A stretch of DNA of 64,000 bases from Burkholderia sp. Leaf177 (lineage in GTDB: Bacteria; Pseudomonadota; Gammaproteobacteria; Burkholderiales; Burkholderiaceae): assembly GCF_001424345.1 (NCBI RefSeq), contig NZ_LMPF01000021.1, positions 532,635 to 596,634 on the forward strand, in the 5' to 3' direction. The notes beneath the pieces were generated by a model. The model saw only the letters and a program-made list of their open reading frames with translations, did no database searches and had not been told where the DNA came from. Below are positions 24,483-32,207 of this stretch, one piece after another. The stretch's first letter is position 1. Each line of letters begins with the position of its first letter. The position numbers and the translations under genes are program-made.

Positions 24483-25532
24483 ATGCGAGCACTGATAAAG
24501 GCAGTCTTCGGCGACGAACAAGGCCACACGCGCCAAAAGATCATCAGCCTTTATGCCTTACTGATTGCCTTCAACGTCGGCGCCTGGATCTGGGCTTTCG
24601 TCGCATTCCATAACTATCCGCTGCTGCTCGGAACCAGCTTGCTTGCCTATTCGTTCGGCTTGCGTCACGCGGTCGACGCGGACCATATTGCCGCTATCGA
24701 CAACGTCACGCGCAAGCTCATGCAGGACGGCAAGCGCCCTGTCACCGTAGGCTTGATGTTCTCGCTGGGACACTCCACGGTTGTCGTGCTGGCGTCCATC
24801 GCAATCGCCGCAACGGCCATGGCGCTGCAAACACGCATGGCCGAATTCAAGGAGATCGGCGGGCTGATCGGCACGCTGGTTTCCACGTTCTTCCTGTTCG
24901 CCATCGCGATCATGAATTTGGTGATCTTGCGCGCGGTGATCGGCGCTTTCCGGCGCGTGCGTCGCGGCGAACCGTATGTGGATGAAGACTTCGACTTGCT
25001 GCTCGCGAACCGCGGTTTTTTCGCGCGTATCTTCAGGCCGCTTTTTCGCCTGATCACGAAAAGCCGCCACATGTACCTGCTTGGCTTCCTTTTCGGTCTC
25101 GGGTTCGACACCGCCACCGAAGTCGGCCTGCTCGGCATTTCGGCAGCAGGCGCGTCGCAAGGCTTGCCGATCTGGTCGATCATTGTGTTCCCGGTGCTGT
25201 TCACTGCAGGCATGACGCTGATCGATACAACCGACAGCATCCTGATGCTCGGCGCGTACGGCTGGGCCTTCGTCAAGCCGATCCGCAAGCTCTACTACAA
25301 CATCACCATCACCACCATTTCCGTGGTCGTTGCGCTGCTGGTCGGAAGCATAGAAGGATTGGGGCTGCTTGCCGACAAGCTGCAACTGGGCGGATGGTTC
25401 TGGAATGCGATCGGCGGTCTCAACGATAACTTCGGCATGATCGGTTATGTGATCGTCGGGGTGTTCGCGGCAAGCTGGCTGATCTCGGCGGCCGTGTATC
25501 GGTGGAAGCGTTTCGATGAGCTCGAGACGTAA
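24483..25532 (+). CDS. Nickel/cobalt transporter, NiCoT (HoxN) family
   Basis: This 349-residue protein has about eight helices and the defining NiCoT motif RHAVDADHI (about residue 60, helix 2). Further family stretches are LMFSLGHSTVVVLAS and LGFDTATEVGLLG. It imports Ni2+ and/or Co2+ at high affinity across the inner membrane. Metal choice cannot be set from the motif. A nickel enzyme is not obvious in the window, although some ureohydrolases related to the one at 2812 use nickel. It is convergent with msrC and has no visible riboswitch in the 125-base leader. Confidence 0.9.
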   Translation: MRALIKAVFGDEQGHTRQKIISLYALLIAFNVGAWIWAFVAFHNYPLLLGTSLLAYSFGLRHAVDADHIAAIDNVTRKLMQDGKRPVTVGLMFSLGHSTVVVLASIAIAATAMALQTRMAEFKEIGGLIGTLVSTFFLFAIAIMNLVILRAVIGAFRRVRRGEPYVDEDFDLLLANRGFFARIFRPLFRLITKSRHMYLLGFLFGLGFDTATEVGLLGISAAGASQGLPIWSIIVFPVLFTAGMTLIDTTDSILMLGAYGWAFVKPIRKLYYNITITTISVVVALLVGSIEGLGLLADKLQLGGWFWNAIGGLNDNFGMIGYVIVGVFAASWLISAAVYRWKRFDELET

Positions 25533-25551
25533 CCAGCGCTCGAGCAGACAT

Positions 25552-26043
25552 TCAGGCCCAGGCCAGTTCCATGAACACCTTGCAGAGCGCTTCCATGCCG
25601 CGGGCATCGTCGGCATCGAAGCGATTCACAACGGGACTGTCCACGTCCCAGACGCCAACTAGCGACCCGTCCTGCGCGATCAACGGCACCACGACCTCAG
25701 ATTGAGACGCCGAGTCACACGCAATATGTCCGGGAAACGCGTGAACATCGCGAACGACCTGCGTCTCGCGCGTTTGCGCGGCGGTTCCACATACACCCTT
25801 GCCGAGCGCGATGCGAACGCAAGCCGGTTTTCCCTGGAACGGACCGACGACGAGTTCTTTGCCATCGAAGAAATAAAAGCCGCTCCAGTTCAAGTCGGGC
25901 AGCGTGTGATAAACCAGCGCGGAAAAATTCGCCGCATTGGCGATGCGATCGGTTTCATCGCTTAGAAGCGAGCGGGCTTGTGCAAGGAGTTCCTGATATT
26001 GCTCGGCTTTGGAACCGGTCGTGTGCTGGATTGTGAGTGACAT
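25552..26043 (-). CDS. msrC: Free methionine-(R)-sulfoxide reductase (GAF domain)
   Basis: This 163-residue single GAF-domain protein has the fRMsr signature. The three redox cysteines are at residues 75, 85 and 109 (GKPACVRIALGKGVCGT and GHIACDSASQSE), spaced 10 and 24 apart exactly as in E. coli MsrC (84, 94, 118). The motif EVVVPLIAQDGSLVGVWDVD supplies the substrate pocket. It reduces free methionine-R-sulfoxide using thioredoxin in the cytoplasm. It lies 38 bases downstream of the phosphopantetheinyl transferase gene on the same strand, so the two may be cotranscribed without a functional link. Confidence 0.93.
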   Translation of the reverse strand: MSLTIQHTTGSKAEQYQELLAQARSLLSDETDRIANAANFSALVYHTLPDLNWSGFYFFDGKELVVGPFQGKPACVRIALGKGVCGTAAQTRETQVVRDVHAFPGHIACDSASQSEVVVPLIAQDGSLVGVWDVDSPVVNRFDADDARGMEALCKVFMELAWA

Positions 26044-26081
26044 GAAGATGCGCGGTGATTGGTATTGAGCGTTTCAACATA

Positions 26082-26729
26082 TCACAGCGTGCATGCACTG
26101 GCATCGACGCCGAATGCCAAGGCTGCAGCATAGCCATCGAAATCATCGAGCCGGACGAAGTCGAATCCCGATGGAATCCGGCCGTTTGCAAGATCGATAG
26201 ACTTCAGGCCGTCGCCAACACCAATGCCCGCGCCAGTTGCTTTCAGCAACGCTTCCTTGGCGGTCCAGCATCGATAAAAATCATGCAGGCTGACCATTTG
26301 CGAGGCTTCGTCTTTCACGCATACCGTGTCTGAAAGCGCGCGCCAGTCGAGCGCAAAATTGATTTCTTCGATATCCACGCCGACTGTCCGCAACACTGAA
26401 ACAGCGATCAAAACGCGCTCGCCCGAATGCGACACGTTGAAGGACACGTGCGGATAACCCGCCAGCCATGGCCGTCCATGAGCGCCAATTTTGAATTCGA
26501 GTTCCGCCGGATCGCGCGCTACGCGTTCACCGAGAATCTCGCGGAGACTCGATCGTGCCGCCGCAAACCGCACTTGATCGGCAGTTCGCTTGTAACGCGT
26601 CATCCGATCACATTCGTCCGGGCTGAGAAAACGTTCGAAGTCGCGCGTCTGTTTATGAACGTCCACATCCACACGCCATAACTCGATATCGGAGGGCCAG
26701 CGGCCAAGGTTGGCGAGACGAACGGGCAT
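26082..26729 (-). CDS. Sfp-type 4'-phosphopantetheinyl transferase
   Basis: This 215-residue PPTase moves the phosphopantetheine arm of CoA onto carrier proteins (fatty acid, polyketide or peptide synthetases). The catalytic motifs are intact: FNVSHSGERVLIAVS (about 97-111), VGVDIEEI with magnesium ligands D119 and E121, and FYRCWTAKEALLKATG with W155, K158 and E159. No synthase gene is in the window, so it may be the cell's general PPTase. It is divergent from the nitroreductase gene, beyond which a second PPTase-like gene lacks these residues. Confidence 0.92.
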   Translation of the reverse strand: MPVRLANLGRWPSDIELWRVDVDVHKQTRDFERFLSPDECDRMTRYKRTADQVRFAAARSSLREILGERVARDPAELEFKIGAHGRPWLAGYPHVSFNVSHSGERVLIAVSVLRTVGVDIEEINFALDWRALSDTVCVKDEASQMVSLHDFYRCWTAKEALLKATGAGIGVGDGLKSIDLANGRIPSGFDFVRLDDFDGYAAALAFGVDASACTL

Positions 26730-26845
26730 CGGTATGAAGGTGCAGAAAGAGGCGTCAAAACGAAGCCGGAAGTATAAATCGTTATCGTGACAAAATCACG
26801 GTATTGAGAATCATTTGCAATTAGAGCGAAATTTGTCCATCATGG

Positions 26846-27475
26846 ATGCCTTTGGAAGGCCTGGAAATTCCTATGGAAACCATGACTCGTGCTGGCGCAG
26901 ACGCATTGCAGGTATTGATGACGCGCCAGTCTCACTGGCCGCTCGCGGAGCCCGCGCCTGACGACGCACAGCTTCACCAGATTTTCGATGCAGCTTTGCG
27001 CGCGCCCGATCACGGCGGCTTGCGCCCGTGGCGTTTCGTTTTGATTCGCGGAAATGCGCGCCATAACCTGGGCGAAATTCTCGTTGATCTCGCCTCCTCC
27101 CGCTCGCCTCGCGAACCACGTTCGGCGCACGAACACCGCCGCGGCCGCGCGCTGGCGGCGCCGGTGGTGATTGCGCTGGTGGCATCGGTTACTACACGAA
27201 CCAAGGTGCCCGAAGTGGAACAGTTGCTCGCTGTCGGAGCTGCCGCCATGAACATGCTGAACGCCGTCCATGCGATGGGTTTCGGCGGCTTCTGGGCAAC
27301 CGGCGCGGATAGTTACGAGCCCGGAATGCACCGCGCGCTCGGCCTCTCGGACTCCGACCGTCTGCTCGGATTCCTGTTCGTCGGCACGCCGTCCGAAGGC
27401 ACGCGCGTGGTCGTTCGCCCCGCCAGCAACGCCTTCGTCACCGAATGGTTCGAGGCGAGCGTCCAAACGGACTGA
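26846..27475 (+). CDS. Nitroreductase-family FMN oxidoreductase (YdjA-like)
   Basis: This protein of about 200-209 residues has the nitroreductase fold. The N-terminal RQSHWPLAEPAPDDAQLHQI and AALRAPDHGGLRPWRFVLIR are the FMN-phosphate-binding region of the small YdjA branch, and GFGGFWATGADSYEP is the second signature. It would reduce nitro compounds, quinones or an unknown substrate with NAD(P)H. Two starts are possible, 26846 or 26873 (METMTRAGAD), and neither has a strong ribosome site. The following PPTase-like gene begins only 2 bases after its stop, so they are almost surely cotranscribed. Confidence 0.85.
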   Translation: MPLEGLEIPMETMTRAGADALQVLMTRQSHWPLAEPAPDDAQLHQIFDAALRAPDHGGLRPWRFVLIRGNARHNLGEILVDLASSRSPREPRSAHEHRRGRALAAPVVIALVASVTTRTKVPEVEQLLAVGAAAMNMLNAVHAMGFGGFWATGADSYEPGMHRALGLSDSDRLLGFLFVGTPSEGTRVVVRPASNAFVTEWFEASVQTD

Positions 27476-27477
27476 CC

Positions 27478-28248
27478 ATGGCAAGCTCTGCTTTAGCCGA
27501 AATATCGCGCATGGACCGGACTCGTGATTCCGAGCCGCTTTTGAGACGCGTCGATCACGGTCCGCCGCCGCAATTCGTTCCATTGCGCATGAACGAGACT
27601 TTGTCGATGGAGCCCTGCGTGCCGCCGCCCGGCGAGGTCTTCGTGTCCCGTTTTCGAAGCCAATGGCAGCGCATCAGCGCGCACGACGCCGCCACATGGC
27701 TCACGCTGGACGAGACGCGCCGCGCGGCGTTGCTGCCGAGTCCTGCGTTGCGATACCGCTATATATCCAGCCGCGCCGTGCTGAGGCTGGCCATGGCGCG
27801 CCTGCTCGGCTGCAAGCCGGATGCCGTCGATTTGCGCGACGACGCCAAAGGCCGTTTGCTTGCGCAAGCCGCGGGACGCAACGAAGTTCTGTGCGCGGAT
27901 ATCGGCTACGCCGGCGTGTGGATCATGCTCGGAATAAGCGCAACACATGTTGGACTCGGGACGTCGTTGCCATCGTTCGGATCGAACCCAGACGACTCGT
28001 TATCCAATACCGCCAGCGCGTTGCCGTTCGGCAAGCAGCGGGCACGTGACAACAGCTTGCTGAGTGCGGCGGGTTATCGCGCAGCGATCGACAACCCCGG
28101 AAGCGCCGATGAAATCCCCGCGCTCGAGCCTTGGTATGTGTTTGATTTGCCGATGCCGGGACAACTTTGTGCATCGATTTGCAGCTCGGCGCCGTTGAAC
28201 ACCATCCACGCTTTCGGATGGAGCAAGCGCAACGAGAACGGCCGATAA
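27478..28248 (+). CDS. PPTase-like protein without the catalytic motifs
   Basis: This 256-residue protein is laid out like an Sfp-type phosphopantetheinyl transferase. It has the N-terminal half (LTLDETRRAALLPSPALRYR, then YISSRAVLRLAMARLLG), the central strand (ADIGYAGVWIMLGISATHVG) and a C-terminal strand (LCASICSSA). The catalytic residues are absent. Where the intact neighbour has VGVDIEEI this protein reads VGLGTSLP (about 158-165), and no WxxKEA helix exists. Other frames do not restore the motifs, so a simple frameshift is excluded by eye. It overlaps the nitroreductase transcript (2-base gap). It may be a pseudoenzyme, a carrier-protein binder or an early pseudogene. The family reading is by manual alignment. 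Confidence 0.65.
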   Translation: MASSALAEISRMDRTRDSEPLLRRVDHGPPPQFVPLRMNETLSMEPCVPPPGEVFVSRFRSQWQRISAHDAATWLTLDETRRAALLPSPALRYRYISSRAVLRLAMARLLGCKPDAVDLRDDAKGRLLAQAAGRNEVLCADIGYAGVWIMLGISATHVGLGTSLPSFGSNPDDSLSNTASALPFGKQRARDNSLLSAAGYRAAIDNPGSADEIPALEPWYVFDLPMPGQLCASICSSAPLNTIHAFGWSKRNENGR

Positions 28249-28487
28249 GCGGAGTGAGACGGCTCGCATATGCAAAGCGTCGTACGGCTTCTTCGACGCA
28301 ATCAAACACTTGTTTTGCTGACGCAGATTCCACGCGTCAGCGCCTAGCGCTCACATAAGCACCGCGCAATGTTTCGAAGCATTCGCGCATAATTAAAACA
28401 ACAGCGTTGAAGAACCGTTCGTGGCCCTGCGTTGCAAGAGTCACTTATAAAAAAGCAACGACTCTTCGCTCGCAATAGACAACGCGC

Positions 28488-28778
28488 TTAAGCGCCTACC
28501 AAAAAATCCGCACGATTTTTATCGGCGATCCAATGCGGCGCGCGTCCGCGGCCTGACCAGGTAGCGCCAGTCGTGGTGTCGCGATATTTGGGCGCGGTAG
28601 ACGCTACTGGCGCCTTTACCTGAACGTTGTGTCCCATCAACTCGGACAGCGAAATCTTGTATTCGCCCATCTTTGCGACTATTTCCGCGAGAACGATTTC
28701 AGCCTGACGTTGCCGCGCTACTTCCAATTGATCCTGCAGCGCTTCGCGCTGCGCAAGCAGTTCTTTGAGGGTGGGCAT
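28488..28778 (-). CDS. H-NS-family nucleoid protein
   Basis: This protein of about 96 residues has an N-terminal coiled-coil oligomerisation part (LKELLAQREALQDQLEVARQ) and the C-terminal H-NS DNA-binding signature KYRDTTTGATWSGRGRAPHW. The form is the short Burkholderia/Bordetella type (BpH3-like). It binds AT-rich DNA and silences acquired genes. The start is uncertain: a second ATG 12 bases upstream overlaps a TATAAT-like sequence, so I prefer MPTLKELL. It has no operon partner. Burkholderiaceae carry many such paralogues, so this need not be the main nucleoid protein. Confidence 0.87.
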   Translation of the reverse strand: MPTLKELLAQREALQDQLEVARQRQAEIVLAEIVAKMGEYKISLSELMGHNVQVKAPVASTAPKYRDTTTGATWSGRGRAPHWIADKNRADFLVGA

Positions 28779-29241
28779 TTCACTTTGCATTATAAAAATT
28801 GTTGTTCAAAAGCACTTGGTGTTCTTTGGCGCAGCACGGGAGTGTGCTGTTCCGAAACTGCTTCAAGGATTGCCGGACTCGTCCGTTGCAGTCTTTCAAT
28901 ACGTTTCAATACGACGCGGATAAACAGGATTCGCCAGCTTGGACCGGCACGTTCCAGCCCCGATTAGCAGCAAACCTGCGTTCATGCATGAGTCGGGAAG
29001 TACCGGCAGAGGAAGAAGTCGGGAAGCCGCGTGACGGCTTTGCGCCTCTTCGTTGCAGCGGAGCCAAGTGTACGCGTTTTTATTCGACGACGCGCAGAAT
29101 GGCTTCGCAGTGTTGCTATTAAAACATAAGAACCGGCTTTCGGTTAATCCCTTATCAACGCCGCGCTAAAAGGGTTTCGTTAATCCCCGGAGACTAAGGA
29201 CTTATTTCACTGATTTGGATAATCAGCGTTCGCCATCGCAC
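28779..29241. other. Non-coding region upstream of the H-NS-like gene
   Basis: About 460 bases lie between the H-NS start and the end of the LysR gene. I find no gene, RNA or terminator that I can support. Short open frames here lack ribosome sites and family features. The half next to H-NS is AT-rich (TTTTTATAAT near 28790) and probably holds its promoter. Composition is uneven, with GC-rich and AT-rich patches. Confidence 0.5.
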
Positions 29242-30096
29242 TCACGAATTCGCCAGCCTTTCGATAATCAAATCGAGCAATGCGCGCAATCTGGCAAGGC
29301 GGCGCAGGTCGCGATGATAGCCAAACCACACGTCCCGTCCCGGCGGCGCCTCACCCAGGTCGATCCGATCAATGCCCGGAGTGGCATCGCCGAGAGGACA
29401 CGGCAGAACGGCGAGACCCGCGCCCTGTGCGCACATCCGCGCCTGGGCATCGCGATTGTTGCTGCCAAACGCCACGTGGGCATTCGGCAACATGCGCCGC
29501 ACCCAGGCGACATCGGGCAGCGTGCCAAACGCGCTGTCCATGGTGACAAGGCCGTAGCCCTTACCATCGCCGGCGCGGGGCGGAGGACCGCCGACCAGAC
29601 CGTAGAGCGCGTAATCCATATGGATAAACTTTCGCTGAATGACGTCGGCCTCGTCGAAAGGCGTAATGCGAAACAACAGGTCGGCTTCGCGCCGCGCGAG
29701 ACTCAACCGGCGCGAGTCCGTGACGAGTTCAATACTGACTCCCGGGTGCATCTTCAGGAACTCGGCGAACACCGGCGTCAGGACATGTACGCCAAACCAG
29801 TCCGACGACGATACCCGCAACACGCCCGTCAGTTGCCGTTCCTTGCCCGCAAGCGAACGCTCGAACGCGAGCGCATCCTCCTCCATGCGCTCGGCATGTG
29901 CAAGCACCGCGGAGCCTTCGTCGGTGAGGATAAAACCATCGGCGGTGCGCTGGAACAGGACCTGCCCCGTTGCTTCCTCGAGCGCGCGAAGGCGACGCCC
30001 CATGGTCGGTTGCGTCTGGCCCGCCTGCCTTGCAGCCGCGCTGAGCGAACCGGTGCGGGCAATCGCGAGAAAAATCCGTACGTCGCTCCAGTCCAT
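29242..30096 (-). CDS. LysR-type regulator of the divergent quinone oxidoreductase
   Basis: This 284-residue LysR protein has the helix-turn-helix GSLSAAARQAGQTQPTMGRR, then LRALEEATGQVLFQR. The effector domain has GVLRVSSSDWFGVHVLTPVF and SRRLSLARREADLLFRI. It is divergent from the zinc-free alcohol dehydrogenase/quinone reductase gene, with 110 bases between the start codons. This is a common pairing in Burkholderia, where the regulator responds to quinones or electrophiles. The effector is inferred. Confidence 0.87.
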   Translation of the reverse strand: MDWSDVRIFLAIARTGSLSAAARQAGQTQPTMGRRLRALEEATGQVLFQRTADGFILTDEGSAVLAHAERMEEDALAFERSLAGKERQLTGVLRVSSSDWFGVHVLTPVFAEFLKMHPGVSIELVTDSRRLSLARREADLLFRITPFDEADVIQRKFIHMDYALYGLVGGPPPRAGDGKGYGLVTMDSAFGTLPDVAWVRRMLPNAHVAFGSNNRDAQARMCAQGAGLAVLPCPLGDATPGIDRIDLGEAPPGRDVWFGYHRDLRRLARLRALLDLIIERLANS

Positions 30097-30206
30097 TTTT
30101 CCTCATGCATAAATGTTTAGCTGGCGTGCAATTTCATCGATTGTCGTAATTTCTCGCATGGACGAAGATGAATCAAGCAAATTCAATTCGTCTCGGAGAA
30201 AACATC

Positions 30207-31193
30207 ATGGACATGCAGGCTCTGGTTTTGCACCGCTACAACGGACCGCTCGAACTGACCACGCTTTCGCGGCCTGTTCCGCAGACGGGCGAATTGCTGG
30301 TGCGCATCATGGCAGCCGGGCTGAATCCGCTCGATACGAAGATCCGCGCCGGCAGCGCCGCGCATGCAAAGCATCCGTTGCCGCTGGTTCTGGGTATCGA
30401 TATGGCCGGGGTGATCGAAGCTGTCGGCGAAGGCGTGACGCAGTTCAAGACTGGCGATGAAGTCTATGGAATGACCGGCGGCGTCGCGGGGATTCAGGGC
30501 TCGCTCGCCCAGTTCGCCGCTGTCGATGCACGGTTGATTGCGCTGAAACCATCGAATCTTTCGATGAAAGAAGCGGCTGCGCTACCGCTGAGTTTCATCA
30601 CGTCGTATCAGGGAATCGTCGATCGCGCGCGCGTTCAGGCCGGGCAAACCGTATTGGTGCAAGGCGGCGCGGGCGGCGTGGGACACGTTTCGGTTCAGCT
30701 TGCCAAGGCGCTGGGCGCTCGGGTTTTCGCCACGGTCAGCGAGGCAGACGTTGCGTCGATGGCGCGGTATGGGGCAACTGGCATCGACTACCAGAAGTTT
30801 TCCGTCGAGCAGTATGTGAACGCGCATACGAACGGCGAGGGTTTCGATGTGGTCGCGGACACCGTCGGCGGCGCCACGCTCGACGCGTCGTTTTCGGCGG
30901 TCAAACAATTCGGGCATGTGGTGAGCGCGCTCGGCTGGGGAACGCATGCGCTCGCGCCGTTGTCGTTCCGCGAAGCAAGCTATTCCGGCGTGTTCACGCT
31001 TGCGCCGCTTTTAACGGGCAAGCACCGCGAGCATCACGGCGAAATCCTCCGAGCCGCGACCGCGCTCGTAGAAGACGGAAAGCTCGTGCCGAAACTGGAT
31101 CCGGGCTCGTTCGACCTGAAAAGCGCCGAAGCCGCATATCAGTCGATGACCGAAGGCGCCGCCAGCGGAAAACTCGTGATCGAAATTTCTTGA
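30207..31193 (+). CDS. NADPH:quinone oxidoreductase, MDR family (zinc-independent)
   Basis: This 328-residue medium-chain dehydrogenase/reductase is of the quinone oxidoreductase/zeta-crystallin branch. The N-terminal catalytic domain carries MAAGLNPLDTKIRAG and LGIDMAGVIEAVGEGV. The Rossmann part has VLVQGGAGGVGHVSVQLAKA (about 148-167). No structural zinc cysteines are present. It reduces quinones or alpha,beta-unsaturated carbonyls with NADPH in the cytoplasm. The start at MDMQALVL is preferred because GGAGA lies 7 bases upstream; an in-frame ATG 39 bases earlier lacks a good site. LysR partner divergent, EamA gene convergent. Confidence 0.87.
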   Translation: MDMQALVLHRYNGPLELTTLSRPVPQTGELLVRIMAAGLNPLDTKIRAGSAAHAKHPLPLVLGIDMAGVIEAVGEGVTQFKTGDEVYGMTGGVAGIQGSLAQFAAVDARLIALKPSNLSMKEAAALPLSFITSYQGIVDRARVQAGQTVLVQGGAGGVGHVSVQLAKALGARVFATVSEADVASMARYGATGIDYQKFSVEQYVNAHTNGEGFDVVADTVGGATLDASFSAVKQFGHVVSALGWGTHALAPLSFREASYSGVFTLAPLLTGKHREHHGEILRAATALVEDGKLVPKLDPGSFDLKSAEAAYQSMTEGAASGKLVIEIS

Positions 31194-31202
31194 GGCGCTT
31201 CC

Positions 31203-32099
31203 TTACCGCGCGGCCGCCAACGTCACCGGCCGTGCAAAACGCTTCGCGCCGACCACGCAAAGCACCACGGCCGTGGCAACGGCGACCATCGACCAGCCGA
31301 CCGGTTCATGAAGCAGCGTTGCCGCGAGCACCAGCCCGAAAAACGGCTGAAGCAATTGCAATTGGCCGACGGCGGCAATGCCGCTCAAAGCGAGCCCGCG
31401 ATACCAGAACACAAAGCCGATCAGCATGCTGAACAAGGACACGTAAGCAAGTCCCATCCAGGCCGGTTCGCCGATGCCGTCCCAGGACGCCGGCAAGGTG
31501 GCGAGCGCGGCCGGAATCATGACGGGCAGCGACATCACCAGCGCCCACGAAATCACCTGCCAGCCGCCGAGCTTGCGCGAAAGCTTCGCACCTTCCGCGT
31601 AGCCGAGACCGCAGACGATCACGGCGCCGATCATCAGAATATCGCCGATGGACGTGGCACCGCCGCCCTGCATCAGCGCAAATCCTGCAACGAGCGCCGC
31701 GCCCAACCCCGAAAAAATCCAGAACGCAGGGCGCGGACGCTCGCCGCCGCGCAGCACGCCGAAGATTGCGGTTGTCAGCGGCAAAACGGCGACAAAAACC
31801 ACCGAATGTGCCGCCGTGATGTGCTTGAGCGCGAGCGCGGTCAGCAACGGAAATCCGATGACCACGCCGAATGCAACCACGCCCAGCGGTATCAGGTCGC
31901 TGCGTTCCGGCCGTTTTTCGCGGAAGATCAGCAACAGGAAAAGGCCGAGCGCGCCCGCGATGCAAGCACGTGCCACGGTCAGGAAAACCGGGTCGAAACT
32001 CGCGACCGCGAGCCGCGTGGCGGGAAGCGAACCGCTGAAAATCAGCATCCCGAGAAAGCCGTTCATCCATCCGCTCGCCGTCTTGTCCGTCTCGCTCAT
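31203..32099 (-). CDS. EamA/DMT-family exporter
   Basis: This 298-residue exporter has ten helices in two EamA repeats: MLIFSGSLPATRLAVASFDP at the start, and LQLLQPFFGLVLAATLLHEP, the classical signature, near the end. The real start is MSETDKTASGW at 32099; the open frame runs back much further, but that extension has no membrane-protein features and lies antisense to the MocR gene. It is divergent from a MocR-type regulator, a usual pairing in which the regulator controls export of an amino acid or vitamin-like compound. The substrate is unknown. Confidence 0.88.
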   Translation of the reverse strand: MSETDKTASGWMNGFLGMLIFSGSLPATRLAVASFDPVFLTVARACIAGALGLFLLLIFREKRPERSDLIPLGVVAFGVVIGFPLLTALALKHITAAHSVVFVAVLPLTTAIFGVLRGGERPRPAFWIFSGLGAALVAGFALMQGGGATSIGDILMIGAVIVCGLGYAEGAKLSRKLGGWQVISWALVMSLPVMIPAALATLPASWDGIGEPAWMGLAYVSLFSMLIGFVFWYRGLALSGIAAVGQLQLLQPFFGLVLAATLLHEPVGWSMVAVATAVVLCVVGAKRFARPVTLAAAR

Positions 32100-32168
32100 T
32101 TTTATACCTTTGGTTTCTAGCCTGCAGTATCGATTGCCGAGGCATGGCTTTTCCAGAGACAGTGCACT

Positions 32169-32186
32169 ACAGTTCTGCAAAACTGT
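32169..32186. promoter_or_regulatory. Palindromic operator candidate between the EamA and MocR genes
   Basis: ACAGTT and AACTGT form a perfect inverted repeat with a 6-base spacer, centred about 30 bases before the MocR start. It sits in the 108-base divergent region, where a MocR regulator typically binds to control itself and its neighbour. CCAGTAC nearby may be a further half-site. Binding is inferred. Confidence 0.5.
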
Positions 32187-32207
32187 CTTGGCCGGAAACC
32201 AGTACAC

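Noticed and set aside
24558..25616. A 352-codon open frame antisense to the NiCoT gene
   Set aside because: Composition is dominated by Arg, Glu, Gln, Asp and His, as usual for an antisense shadow; the plus-strand protein has the full NiCoT signature.
27900..28250. A frameshift as the cause of the missing PPTase motifs
   Set aside because: Neither of the other two forward frames contains a GVDIE- or WxxKEA-like sequence, so the loss is not a simple frameshift.
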